NCBI RefSeq assembly: GCF_001613935.1
Contig: NZ_LQCI01000003.1
Coordinates: 354,500-418,499 of the forward strand
Length of the DNA stretch: 64,000 nucleotides
DNA from: Amycolatopsis regifaucium
GTDB lineage: Bacteria > Actinomycetota > Actinomycetes > Mycobacteriales > Pseudonocardiaceae
Reading direction: 5' to 3'
A program made the position numbers and the translations under genes. Numbering within the stretch: the stretch's first letter is position 1; each line of letters opens with the position of its first letter. The notes below the pieces were generated by a model. That model was given only the letters and a program-made list of their open reading frames with translations. It was not told the origin of the DNA and ran no database searches. Below, in pieces: positions 17,188-26,502 of the stretch.

Positions 17188-17208
17188 GCCACGGTGAGTG
17201 CCCTCGAA

Positions 17209-17263
17209 GTACATGATGGCCCCCTTCCTTGCGCCTGGCGCAAGGAAGGGGGCCATCATGTAC
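17209..17263. terminator. bidirectional terminator between convergent genes
   Basis: A 27-bp perfectly paired inverted repeat centred on one T lies between the exporter stop and the halogenase stop, which face each other. The arms contain GGCCCCCTTCCTTGCGCC. Confidence 0.8.
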
Positions 17264-17284
17264 TGGGGCAGGGGAGGAACGCGC

Positions 17285-18865
17285 TCAGCCCTTGGCGCCC
17301 AAGGCGTGGAGTGCCTTCAGGTAGTCCATGTGGTTCGGGAGGCTGGCCGAGTAGATCTCGCGTTCCTTGTCGATCTGTTCGAACATCTCCCAGGCCGCGG
17401 CGTCGTTCATCAGCTCGACCGACGGGGGTGCCTTCTTGAAGTCGAAGTCCATTCCGGACAGGATCGCCCAAAGGCTTCGGGTTTCGAACAGGCGGAGCTG
17501 ACTGCCGTCCGGGATGATCACGCTCTCCGCGTACTCCGTGAGTTTTTCCGCCAGGCTGTCCGGGATCGGGGCCTCGCGGACCGCGCGCCAGAACTCGGTG
17601 TCGTCGCGGTCGGTCAGGCAGTAGTGCATGACGATGAAGTCGCGGACGTCCTCGAAGGCGCTGACCATGGTTTCGTTGTAGCGCTTGGCGCGGCGCTCGT
17701 CGAGGTCACTGTCCGGGAAGTGCAGGACCAGCAGGGCGAGCTGGTATTCGATCAGCGCGATCGTCGTCGACTCGAGTGGTTCGACGAAGCAGCTGGACAG
17801 CCCGACGGCCACGCAGTTGTTCACCCAGGAGCGACGGTTGTGGCCGACGCGCATCTTGATGTGGTTGCCCTCCACGTCGTGGGCGCGGGTGCCGAGGAAG
17901 TCGCGCAGTTCCTTCTCCGCCTTGTCCGGTGTGGTCAACTGTCCTGAGTAGACATAACCGGAGCCCTCGCGGTTGAACAGCGGGATCTCCCAGATCCAGC
18001 CCTCGTTGCGCGCGGTCGCGGAGGTGTACGGCCGGAGTCCGTCGGGGTGGTGATCCGAGGACAGTGCGATCGCGGAGTCGCAGAGCAGCACGTCCTTCTC
18101 GCTGATGAACGGCTCGTTCAGCGTCTGGTTGATCAGCAGGCCGCGGAAGCCCGAGCAGTCGAGGAAGAGGTCGGCGGTGAGTTCGGCGCCGGTTTCGGTG
18201 ACCACCTTTTCGATGTGGCCGCGAGGGTCGAGCGCCACCGATTCGACGTCGGCGATCACGTGGTGCACGCCGCGGCCGGTGGCGAGTTCCTTGAGGTAGC
18301 CGGCCATGAGTGCCGCGTCGAAGTGGTACGCGTAGCGGAACCCCGGATTCGGCCCGTCGGAACCGGGCATGGGTCTTGGCGCTTTGTTGAGCTCGCACAA
18401 GCCTTGCAACGGCATGCCCGCGTCACCGAAGGTTTCGCGCAGCCGCGTGTCGCCGGACAGCTTCTGCTTCAGCCAGAAGTGAGCCAGTGAGACGCCGCGG
18501 CCGAAGCGCTTGTGGAAGGGCTTCTCGTAATTCGGGACCGGCGGCTCGGGGACGGTGAAGAACGGGTGGAAGTAGGTGTGACTTTCCTTGCCGGGGTGAG
18601 GTTTACGCCAGTCGTTGAGCCGGACCGCGGATTTGAACGCCGCGTTGCAGCGCGGCATCCATTCTTCTTCCTTCATGCCCAGGAACGCGAACGTGGTCCG
18701 AAGTGTCGGCACGGTGGCTTCGCCGACGCCGATCCGGCCGATCCGGTCCGACTCGACGAGCGTGATGTCCACTTTCTCGCCGAAAGCGCGGTTCAAGTAC
18801 GCGGCGGACAGCCAGCCGGCTGTACCACCGCCGACGATGACGACCTTCTCGACTGGACGTGCCAC
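17285..18865 (-). CDS. flavin-dependent halogenase (tryptophan-halogenase family)
   Basis: A 526-residue FADH2-dependent halogenase. GGGTAGW (12-18) binds FAD, Lys78 in NAAFKSAVRLNDW matches the catalytic Lys of PrnA/RebH, WIWEIP (290-295) is the family WxWxIP motif, and VEPLEST (361-367) contains the Glu-Ser pair near the chloride and substrate site. All key residues are present, so it should be active, most likely chlorinating an aromatic ring. No tryptophan-derived pathway is visible, so the polyketide aryl unit is the likely substrate. A separate flavin reductase is needed and none is seen nearby. The GTG start has AAGGAG upstream. Confidence 0.93.
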   Translation of the reverse strand: MARPVEKVVIVGGGTAGWLSAAYLNRAFGEKVDITLVESDRIGRIGVGEATVPTLRTTFAFLGMKEEEWMPRCNAAFKSAVRLNDWRKPHPGKESHTYFHPFFTVPEPPVPNYEKPFHKRFGRGVSLAHFWLKQKLSGDTRLRETFGDAGMPLQGLCELNKAPRPMPGSDGPNPGFRYAYHFDAALMAGYLKELATGRGVHHVIADVESVALDPRGHIEKVVTETGAELTADLFLDCSGFRGLLINQTLNEPFISEKDVLLCDSAIALSSDHHPDGLRPYTSATARNEGWIWEIPLFNREGSGYVYSGQLTTPDKAEKELRDFLGTRAHDVEGNHIKMRVGHNRRSWVNNCVAVGLSSCFVEPLESTTIALIEYQLALLVLHFPDSDLDERRAKRYNETMVSAFEDVRDFIVMHYCLTDRDDTEFWRAVREAPIPDSLAEKLTEYAESVIIPDGSQLRLFETRSLWAILSGMDFDFKKAPPSVELMNDAAAWEMFEQIDKEREIYSASLPNHMDYLKALHALGAKG

Positions 18866-18888
18866 GGGGTGCTCCTTCGCGAGCGGCG

Positions 18889-18910
18889 GGAATGATGGTC
18901 TGGAATCATT
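18889..18910. promoter_or_regulatory. inverted repeat upstream of the halogenase gene
   Basis: GAATGAT-8 bp-ATCATTC lies 24 bp before the halogenase GTG. It might be an operator. The 209-bp gap to the ligase gene would hold the halogenase promoter. Confidence 0.3.
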
Positions 18911-19074
18911 CTCGGCAGCGGATCCGGGCTTGGCACCTTCTTCGATGCGCAGGGAAAACAGGGAAATCGGGGAATTTTTCCTGAAGTCCTGCGCATGTCA
19001 GATAAAAACATCTGGTGCCGTGGCCCGATCCGCGGCTCGGCGGCATTCGCGAGCGAGCTGACACGACGGGCCCG

Positions 19075-20742
19075 CTACCCTCCGGCCCGTGCGATGTCCG
19101 CGCGCAGGGCCTTCTTGTCCACCTTGCCGATCGGGGTGAGCGGCAGGGCGTCGATCGTGACGAGCCGGGCGGGGAGTTTGAACTTGGCGGATTCGGCCGC
19201 GATCATCACCGACCACACGTCGGCGAGCTCGACCTTCGTCCCCTCGGTCACCACGACGAAGAGGCAGACCTGCTCACCGAGTTCACGGTCCGGCATGGCG
19301 ACCGCCGCCGCGTGGGTGACGCCGTCGAGCTGCAGCGCGAAGGTCTCGATCTCTTCGGCGCTGATCTTCTCGCCACCTCGGTTGATGAGGTCCTTCTCCC
19401 GGCCGGTGATGATCAGGTAGCCATCCGGTGTCCGCCGGACGATGTCCCCGGTGTGGTACCAGCCGTCGTCGACGAACGAGCGGGCGTCGATCTCCGGGGA
19501 GCGGTAGTAACTCCGGGGTGTGTACGGTCCGCGGACGAGCAGGACGCCGGGCTCACCCGGCGGCACCGGACGGCCCTCCTCGTCGATGACGCGGAGCTCG
19601 TCGTCCTCGCTGATCGGCCTGCCCTGAGTGTGGTTGACGATCTCCGGCGGGTCATCGAGCCGGGTGACGCACAGAAGTCCTTCGCCCATCCCGAAAACCT
19701 GCTGCAACCGGCAACCGAGTTTCGGCCCGATCTCCTCGGCGTCCTCGGCGGACAGCCGGGCCGCGCCGACCTGCACCACGTCCAGCGAGCTCAGGTCGGT
19801 ACCGGGGTGCTCCTCGTGGTGCCGCATCCAGCGCTGCACGATCGCGGGCACCGCGGAAGTCGTCGTGACGCCTTCCTGTTCGATGAGTGCCAGCGCGAGT
19901 TCCGGCGCGGGGGACGACGCGATGACGACCCTGCCACCCGCCAGGAGCGCGCCGATGACGCCCGGCCCGGTGTTGGGGAACCCGTGGCCCAGCGGCAAAG
20001 TGGCCATGTACACGGTGTCCGGGCCGTACCCGCAGAGTTCGATCGCCCGCTTGATCATGTAGGTGAGGTCGTTATGCGTGCGGGCGACCAGCTTGGGCAG
20101 CCCGGTGGTCCCGCCCGAAAGCAGGAACATCGCGATGGCGTCCCCGGCGGGCGCGGCGGCGTCGAACGCCGTGGCGAGTTCACCCGGGTTTTCGGCAGGG
20201 GCGAGCAGGTCACGGAGGTTGACGCTGTCGTCACGGATATCGGTGCCGGTGACGAAGACGTGCTCGGCGCTCGGCACCAGGCCGACGACTTCGTGGGCCA
20301 GCGCCTGGTGGTCGAAACCCTTGTACGTGTCGGGGACGACGATCGCCCTGGCCTCCGCGTGCGCGACCACTCCGGAGAGTTCGTGCATCCGGTGCTGCGG
20401 CAGCGCCCACACCGGAAGCGCGCCGAGACGCAGGCAGGCCACCGAGATGACGACGTGTTCCCAGCAGTTCGGCAGCTGCACGACGACGCGGTCGTCGGGG
20501 CCGACGCCGAGCTCGCGCATGCGGGCGGCCGCGCCGTCCGCGCGTGCGAGCAGTTCGCCGAAGCTGATCCGGGTCTGCCCGTCGACGAGGCAGATCGCGT
20601 CCGGAGTCTTGCGGGCGGCGTCCGCGAGATGTGAGCCCAGCGATCGCCCCTCCCAGTAACCGTTCGCGACGTAGCGGGCGGCTGCCTCCGCGGGCCAGGG
20701 AGCGACTCCCGTCCGGCTCGGTTCTACCGCGGTCTTGGGCAT
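19075..20742 (-). CDS. aryl-AMP ligase (DhbE/EntE/salicylate-AMP ligase type)
   Basis: A 555-residue adenylating enzyme. Core motifs: LLSGGTTGLPK (A3, 207-217), FGMGEG (A5), GWYHTGD (A7), GREKDLINRGGEKISAEE (A8) and TPIGKVDKKAL with the catalytic Lys. THNDLTY (Asn224) lies where DhbE-like enzymes recognise a salicyl group. It therefore probably activates a salicylic or related aryl acid, giving an acyl-AMP for transfer to CoA or a carrier protein. It has no fused carrier domain, and no separate aryl carrier protein is visible. It is divergent from the polyketide synthase over a 284-bp region, so the two may be co-regulated. Confidence 0.92.
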   Translation of the reverse strand: MPKTAVEPSRTGVAPWPAEAAARYVANGYWEGRSLGSHLADAARKTPDAICLVDGQTRISFGELLARADGAAARMRELGVGPDDRVVVQLPNCWEHVVISVACLRLGALPVWALPQHRMHELSGVVAHAEARAIVVPDTYKGFDHQALAHEVVGLVPSAEHVFVTGTDIRDDSVNLRDLLAPAENPGELATAFDAAAPAGDAIAMFLLSGGTTGLPKLVARTHNDLTYMIKRAIELCGYGPDTVYMATLPLGHGFPNTGPGVIGALLAGGRVVIASSPAPELALALIEQEGVTTTSAVPAIVQRWMRHHEEHPGTDLSSLDVVQVGAARLSAEDAEEIGPKLGCRLQQVFGMGEGLLCVTRLDDPPEIVNHTQGRPISEDDELRVIDEEGRPVPPGEPGVLLVRGPYTPRSYYRSPEIDARSFVDDGWYHTGDIVRRTPDGYLIITGREKDLINRGGEKISAEEIETFALQLDGVTHAAAVAMPDRELGEQVCLFVVVTEGTKVELADVWSVMIAAESAKFKLPARLVTIDALPLTPIGKVDKKALRADIARAGG

Positions 20743-21026
20743 GATGGCTCCCGGGTTCGAAGGACGACTCTGTCATCGACCGTAGGCAGGCCGGGCATCC
20801 GGGACGTCTTTGTGCTTGCGAAATGCGGAATCGGTCTGCTGGGGGTCGTGACGGCGCCGGCTCGCAAATCAGGAGTAGTCGCGGGCGACCCGCCGGGCCG
20901 AACCTGTCGTAGAGCGGGGGAGCTTGCCCTCGCGTTGGGTTCTTCGGTGAAGCACAGGAAAAGGGCCGGCGATCACCGGCCGGAAGCTTTGTCATGTCCG
21001 GTCGGTGCAGGATTAGGAGCGAGGAC

Positions 21027-24000
21027 TTGAGCGAGAACGCAGCATCATCTGAAGAAGCGATTGCCATCATAGGTATGAGTTGCAGGTTCGCGCCCGACCT
21101 CGACTCGCCGGAGAAGTTCTGGGAGTTCCTCGCCGACGGCAAGAGCACGGTCTCCGACATGCCGGAGAAGCGCTGGAAGTCCTACGCCGCGAGCAGCCCG
21201 CAGGCGACCGCCATCATCCGGGACACCGTGCTGAAGGGCGCGTTCCTCGACGACATCGAGGGCTTCGACGCCGACTTCTTCGGGATTTCGCCGCGGGAAG
21301 CCGATTTCCTCGACCCGCAGCAGCGGTTCATGCTCGAACTCACCTGGGAGGCGCTGGCGGCCGCCGGGGTCCCGCCGCTTTCGCTGCGTGGCAGCGACGC
21401 GAGTGTGTACGTCGCCGCGAACTCCAACGACTACGGCAGGCGGCTGCTGGAGGACATCCCCAACACCGGTGCCTACGCGGTGAACGGGACGACGTTCTAC
21501 GGCATCGCCAACCGGGTCTCGTACTTCCTCGACCTCCGCGGGCCGAGTATGGCGGTCGACACCGCGTGCGCGGGATCGCTGACCGCGCTGCACCTGGCGG
21601 CGCAGGCCCTGCGAGCGGGTGAGACACCGATCGCGCTGGTCGGCGGTCTCAACATCATGGCCACCCCGACGCTCAACGTGGCGCTCAACGGTGCCGGCGC
21701 GATGTCGAAGGACGGCCGGAGCAAGGCCTTCGACACCGACGCCGACGGGTACGGCAGAGGTGAGGGCGCCGGTGTCGTCGTGCTCAAGCTCCTCTCGGAC
21801 GCGTTGCGCGACAACGACCCGATTCAGGCGGTCGTGCGCGGTGGCGGGATCTTCCAGGACGGCCGGTCCGACGGCATGATGGCCCCGAACGGCGAGGCGC
21901 AGGAGCACATGCTCCGGGAAGCCTACGCACGCGCGGGAATCGATCCCTCCACTGTGGACTATGTGGAGGCGCACGGTACCGGCACGCCGACCGGTGACGG
22001 CGAGGAGATCAAGGCGCTGGCCAAGGTCTTCGGCGCGGGCCGCGCGGCGGGTGACCCCTGCCTGATCGGTTCGGTGAAGCCGAACATCGGGCACGTCGAG
22101 GGCGGTTCCGGCATCACCGGCGTGATCAAGACCGTGCTCGCCCTGCGGCACGAACAGATCCCGCCCAGCCTCCACAACGAACCCAATCCCGCCTACGGCT
22201 GGGAGACCAACGGCCTGCGGCTGGTCGGCGAACTCCGGCCGTGGCCGGCGGGCGAGCAGCCCCGCCGCGCCGGGGTGTCCAGCTACGGCGTCGGCGGCAC
22301 GATCGCCCACGTCATCCTGGAGGAGAGCCCCGCGCTCGGCTGGCAGGACGAGGTCGAGCAGGCGTTGCCCGCCGCGGACGCCGGGATCCGCGGGGTGTTC
22401 GGGGTATCCGCGATGTCGGAAGCCGGACTCCGCGCGCTGGCCGGTTCCGTGGCCGATTGGGTGACCGAGCACCCCGAAACCCCGCTGTCCGAGATCGGCC
22501 ACACGCTGGCGCTGCACCGTTCGCACCTGTCTCAGCGCGGCGCTGTCGTGGCGGGATCCACCGGGCAACTGGCCGAACGGCTCCGTCAGCTGGCCGACGG
22601 CCAGACCGCGCCCGGTGTCTTCTCCGCGCGGACGGTGTCCGGCAACGCGGCCGACGTCGTCTGGGTGTTCTCCGGGCACGGCGCCCAGTGGTCCGGCATG
22701 GGCAGGCAACTGCTCGCGCAGGACGCCGCGTTCGCGTCCACTATGGACTCGCTGGCGGGCGTCTTTCGGGAGGAGCTGGGCTGGACGCCGCGTGAGGCGA
22801 TCCTGGACGGCGGCCCGTGGACCGCGGCGCACGTCCAGGCGCTGACGTTCGCGATGCAGGTCGGTCTCGCCGAGGTGTGGCGCGGTCACGGCGTCGAGCC
22901 GGTGGCGGTCATCGGGCATTCGGTCGGCGAGATCGCCGCGGCGGTGGCCGCGGGCTCGCTCGGCCTGCAGGAGGCGGCCCGCTTCGCCTGCCGCCGCGCG
23001 GTCGCGTTGCAGCGTCTTGAGGGTGAAGGCGGGATGGCCATGGCCGCGCTGTCCTTCGAGGACACGCGTCGGCGGCTCGCGACGGAGACCGGCGTCGAGG
23101 CCGCGATCTCGGCCAGTCCTCATTCGACGGTCATCTCCGGTGACAAGGACGCGATCGCCCGGGTCGTGGAGCGGTGGCGCGAGGACGGCATCGAGATGCG
23201 CGTCGTCGACACGAACATCGCCTTCCACAGCGGCCACGTGGACGCGGTGCTCGCCGAGGTCGAAGCGGCGGCACAGGAGCTCGAGCCGCGGACACCGAAG
23301 ATCAGCCTCTACAGCACCGCGATGACCGACCCCCGGTCCACCGTGGCCCGTGATGGTGCCTACTGGGCGGCGAACCTGCGTCAACCCGTGCGCTTCGCCG
23401 AAGCCATCGAGGCGGCGCTCGCGGACGGGCACCGCGGGTTCATCGAGATCTCCTCGCATCCGGTGGTCTCGCACTCGATCATCGAGACCTGCGACCACCT
23501 CGGGATCGAAGACACCGCCGGAACGGCCACGCTGCGACGCAACGCCGACGAGATCGAGACGCTGCTGAGCAACCTGGCCAGGATGCACTGCCTCGGCGCG
23601 GTGGTGGACTGGACGCTGGACTTCCCCGCCGGCCGCCCGCTCGACCTGCCTGCGGCGGCCTGGCAGCACCGTCCTTATTGGATCTTCCCCGAGGGTGCCA
23701 GTTCCGCCGGTCTCGGCAGCGGGCATGACCCGGAGAGCCACAGTCTGCTGGGCGGCCGGATGACGGTGAGTGGCGCGCCGTCGCGGCAGGTCTGGCAGAC
23801 CCGGCTCGACATGGACACCCGCCCCTACCCGCAGAGCCACGGCCTCGTCGGCGTGGAGGTCACGCCGGCGGCGTCGATCATCAACACGTTCGCGGAGGCC
23901 GCCGGCGAGGATGATTCGCCTACCCTGACGGACATCGTGCTCCGCACCCCGCTCGCGGTCCAGCCGCCGCGCGTGGTCCAGATCGTCCGTGAGGGCAGGT

Positions 24001-26315
24001 CGCTTTCACTGGCGACCCGCATCGCGAACGACGGCGCGGCGGACGAAGGCGACGAGTGGATCACGCACACCACCGCCACCATCGACTCGTCGGCGAAGCG
24101 CCCGACCGGCCGCATCGACGACGCGGTGATCCGTGCCAGGCTGCCGGTCGGCTCGCTGACCAAGATCGACGACATGTTCGCCAACATGGGCGTCGAAGGT
24201 TACGCGTTCCCGTGGACACTCGACGAACTGCGCCGTGACCAGTACGAGCAGCTCGCCCTGATGGTCGTCGAGCCGGCCCCCGCGACGCGGGCGACCAGCT
24301 GGGCGCACGTCATCGACGGCGCGCTGACCATCAGCGCGGCGGTCGTCTCGCCCGGTGACGCGACGGTGCTGTGGATGTCACGCTCGATCGAAAAGGTGTC
24401 CTGGCACGGCGAACCACCCGCCAGGGTGATCGTGCACAGCACGCGTTCGCCGAAGTCGCCGCACGACACGGTCGACGTGTGGGTCGCCGACATGAACGGC
24501 GACATCGTCTGCGAGGTCCTCGGTCTGAAGTTCGCCGCCGTGGAGCACCTGGGTACCGAGGTCCTCGCGAGAGACCTGGTGCACGAGATCACCTGGCGGC
24601 CCGTCGAGCCCGCGGTGGGCAGTGAGCCGCTGGAGCAGCTCGTGCTGGTCGGCGACCCGGACGTGACGGCGCGGCTGGCGAGCCAGTTCGCGGACGCCGG
24701 GACGCCGAGTGTGCAGGTCGGCGCCGAACCCGACGAGCTGCGGCCGGAGTTGTTCGCCCGGCCCGGCGCCGTGCTCGTCGTGCCTTCGCTCGGGCAGCCG
24801 GGTGAGGATGTCGAGAAGGTGGCGGAGCGGGCATCGTGGACGCTCATCCGCACAGTGCAACGGGTCGCCGAGATCCAGGCCAGCGCGGCCGGACAGGTCG
24901 AGCCGCAGCGAGTGTGGGCGCTGACCCGCGGCGTGCGGCCGGCGTCCGAAGAGCGGTCGGTCGCACACGGCCCACTGTGGGGCATCTCCCGGATCACCGC
25001 GGGCGAGCACCCCGAGCTGTGGGGCGGTGCCGTCGACATCGACGACGTCACCGGCGACACCGGCTCGCGGCTGCTGGATCTCTTCCGGGGCTCGGCGGGC
25101 AGGGGCACCGAGGACGTCATTTCCCTGACCGCCGGCGCCACGGAAGTCGCCCGGCTGAGCCAGATCGAGCGCAGCGCGGACGGTTCGCCCCTGCAGTGCT
25201 CGCCGTCGGGCACCATCCTCATCACCGGCGGACTCGGGGCACTCGGCCTCGAAGTCGCCCGGTGGCTGGTCGACCGGGGAGCACGCAGGCTGCTGCTCGC
25301 CGGCCGCCGCGGCCTTCCGCCCCGGGCGGAATGGGACACCGTCAGCGATGCCGACGTCCGGCGTCAGATCGACAGTGTCCTCGGGCTCGAAGCGCTCGGG
25401 GTGACCGTCGGCGCGGTGGCGCTCGACATCACCGACGCCGACCAGGTCGCCGCGGCGCTGGCCCCGGGTGCCCACGGGCTCCCGCCGGTGCGGGGTGTCG
25501 TGCACGCCGCCGGTGTCGTCAACGACGCGCTGGTGGACAAGGTCGACCAGGACGGCCTGCGGGACGTGCTGGCCCCCAAGGCCAACGGCGCGATGGTCCT
25601 GCACCGGCTCTTCCCGCCGGGCGAGCTCGACTTCTTCGTGATGTTCTCCTCCTGCGGCCAGTTCGCCCGGCTCTCCGGGCAAACCAGCTACGCGGCCGCC
25701 AACTCGTTCCTCGACACGCTGGCCGCGCACCGCAACTCCGGCGGGCACACCGAGACGATCAGCCTCGGCTGGACGGCTTGGCGTGGAGTCGGTCTTTCGG
25801 AGGACATCGCGACCACGATGTTCGAGGCCAACTCTCGGGGTCTGGAGGCCGTCTCGGTGGCCGAAGCGTTCCGGGCATGGGCGTTCGCGGACCGGTTCCA
25901 GGCGGACTATCAGGCGGTGCTGCGCGTACTGCCGACCCCGCCGAACCTCCCGCGGGTCCCGATGTTCCGCGAACTCACGGCTCCCGACGAGGCCGTCGGC
26001 GACACCGGCGGCCAGGGACCGGGGCTCGACCTCGAAGGCCTTTCCGACAGCGAGGCCCTCGAACGTGTCACGGCGGACGTCCGTGAGCAGGTGGGCGCCG
26101 AGCTGAACCTCGACGCGGCCGATGTCGAGCTGAAGCGGCCACTGGTCGAACTCGGCGTCGACTCGGTGATGACGGTCGCGCTCCGCGTCCGGCTCCAGCG
26201 CCGCTACGGCCTGGACCTCCCGCCGACGATCCTGTGGGCCAGGCCCACCGTGGCGGCGCTGTCCGAGCACGTGACGGAAGCGCTTCGCCCGGCCGCGGAG
26301 GCGGAGGTGGCGTAG
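21027..26315 (+). CDS. iterative type I polyketide synthase, 6-methylsalicylate-synthase type
   Basis: About 1762 residues, the usual length for bacterial 6-MSA synthases. Domains: KS (about 12-435; DTACAGS Cys about 179, EAHGTGT, NIGHVEG), AT (about 550-850; GHSVGE Ser about 632, and an AFH motif indicating malonyl-CoA), DH-like domain ([10 protein letters not shown] at about 937), KR (TGGLGALG about 1399; Ser, Tyr and Asn in MFSSCGQFA and SYAAAN) and ACP (LGVDSVM, Ser about 1713). There is no thioesterase domain. With an active KR, 6-methylsalicylic acid or a close aromatic acid is expected rather than orsellinate. I favour the TTG at 21027 (AGGAG 7 nt upstream) over an ATG at 20994 with no ribosome site. 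Confidence 0.93.
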   Translation: MSENAASSEEAIAIIGMSCRFAPDLDSPEKFWEFLADGKSTVSDMPEKRWKSYAASSPQATAIIRDTVLKGAFLDDIEGFDADFFGISPREADFLDPQQRFMLELTWEALAAAGVPPLSLRGSDASVYVAANSNDYGRRLLEDIPNTGAYAVNGTTFYGIANRVSYFLDLRGPSMAVDTACAGSLTALHLAAQALRAGETPIALVGGLNIMATPTLNVALNGAGAMSKDGRSKAFDTDADGYGRGEGAGVVVLKLLSDALRDNDPIQAVVRGGGIFQDGRSDGMMAPNGEAQEHMLREAYARAGIDPSTVDYVEAHGTGTPTGDGEEIKALAKVFGAGRAAGDPCLIGSVKPNIGHVEGGSGITGVIKTVLALRHEQIPPSLHNEPNPAYGWETNGLRLVGELRPWPAGEQPRRAGVSSYGVGGTIAHVILEESPALGWQDEVEQALPAADAGIRGVFGVSAMSEAGLRALAGSVADWVTEHPETPLSEIGHTLALHRSHLSQRGAVVAGSTGQLAERLRQLADGQTAPGVFSARTVSGNAADVVWVFSGHGAQWSGMGRQLLAQDAAFASTMDSLAGVFREELGWTPREAILDGGPWTAAHVQALTFAMQVGLAEVWRGHGVEPVAVIGHSVGEIAAAVAAGSLGLQEAARFACRRAVALQRLEGEGGMAMAALSFEDTRRRLATETGVEAAISASPHSTVISGDKDAIARVVERWREDGIEMRVVDTNIAFHSGHVDAVLAEVEAAAQELEPRTPKISLYSTAMTDPRSTVARDGAYWAANLRQPVRFAEAIEAALADGHRGFIEISSHPVVSHSIIETCDHLGIEDTAGTATLRRNADEIETLLSNLARMHCLGAVVDWTLDFPAGRPLDLPAAAWQHRPYWIFPEGASSAGLGSGHDPESHSLLGGRMTVSGAPSRQVWQTRLDMDTRPYPQSHGLVGVEVTPAASIINTFAEAAGEDDSPTLTDIVLRTPLAVQPPRVVQIVREGRSLSLATRIANDGAADEGDEWITHTTATIDSSAKRPTGRIDDAVIRARLPVGSLTKIDDMFANMGVEGYAFPWTLDELRRDQYEQLALMVVEPAPATRATSWAHVIDGALTISAAVVSPGDATVLWMSRSIEKVSWHGEPPARVIVHSTRSPKSPHDTVDVWVADMNGDIVCEVLGLKFAAVEHLGTEVLARDLVHEITWRPVEPAVGSEPLEQLVLVGDPDVTARLASQFADAGTPSVQVGAEPDELRPELFARPGAVLVVPSLGQPGEDVEKVAERASWTLIRTVQRVAEIQASAAGQVEPQRVWALTRGVRPASEERSVAHGPLWGISRITAGEHPELWGGAVDIDDVTGDTGSRLLDLFRGSAGRGTEDVISLTAGATEVARLSQIERSADGSPLQCSPSGTILITGGLGALGLEVARWLVDRGARRLLLAGRRGLPPRAEWDTVSDADVRRQIDSVLGLEALGVTVGAVALDITDADQVAAALAPGAHGLPPVRGVVHAAGVVNDALVDKVDQDGLRDVLAPKANGAMVLHRLFPPGELDFFVMFSSCGQFARLSGQTSYAAANSFLDTLAAHRNSGGHTETISLGWTAWRGVGLSEDIATTMFEANSRGLEAVSVAEAFRAWAFADRFQADYQAVLRVLPTPPNLPRVPMFRELTAPDEAVGDTGGQGPGLDLEGLSDSEALERVTADVREQVGAELNLDAADVELKRPLVELGVDSVMTVALRVRLQRRYGLDLPPTILWARPTVAALSEHVTEALRPAAEAEVA

Positions 26316-26332
26316 CCGGCCACCGACGGAAG

Positions 26333-26370
26333 AAAGGCCCTCGGTACCTGCTTCGGTACCGGGGGCCTTT
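26333..26370 (+). terminator. terminator after the polyketide synthase gene
   Basis: AAAGGCCC-tc-GGTACC pairs with GGTACC-gg-GGGCCTTT around a 6-base loop, 17 bp after the stop. Confidence 0.8.
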
Positions 26371-26375
26371 CCCTG

Positions 26376-26411
26376 CCCGGTTGTCCGCCACCGGTCGTGA
26401 CCGGCACGAGC
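26376..26411. repeat. 36-bp exact inverted repeat, copy 2
   Basis: Exact reverse complement of 7614-7649, 18.7 kb away. The pair brackets the hydrolase/P450 to polyketide-synthase half of the cluster. Confidence 0.8.
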
Positions 26412-26427
26412 AACCGGCGTGCCCCTG

Positions 26428-26476
26428 CGTCGATGAAGGAATCGGGACACTCAACGTCCCAATTCCTTCATCGACG
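26428..26476. repeat. structured palindrome with GGGACACTCAACGTCCC core, copy 2
   Basis: A 15-bp perfect outer stem (26428-26442 with 26462-26476), a C-A mismatch, then the same GGGAC/GTCCC inner stem and ACTCAAC loop as at 7558-7616. It also sits at the 3' end of the convergent asparagine synthetase gene and may terminate it. Confidence 0.7.
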
Positions 26477-26502
26477 GCCTTCACGGACCTCGATAGCAAG
26501 GA

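Noticed and set aside
21045..23840. A 931-residue minus-strand reading frame opposite the polyketide synthase.
   Set aside because: It is an antisense artefact of high GC; the plus strand encodes an intact KS and AT.
209..26315. An enediyne cluster, suggested by the SgcJ-like protein and an iterative type I synthase.
   Set aside because: The synthase has the 6-MSA length and domain set and no enediyne accessory genes are present. SgcJ/EcaC relatives occur widely.
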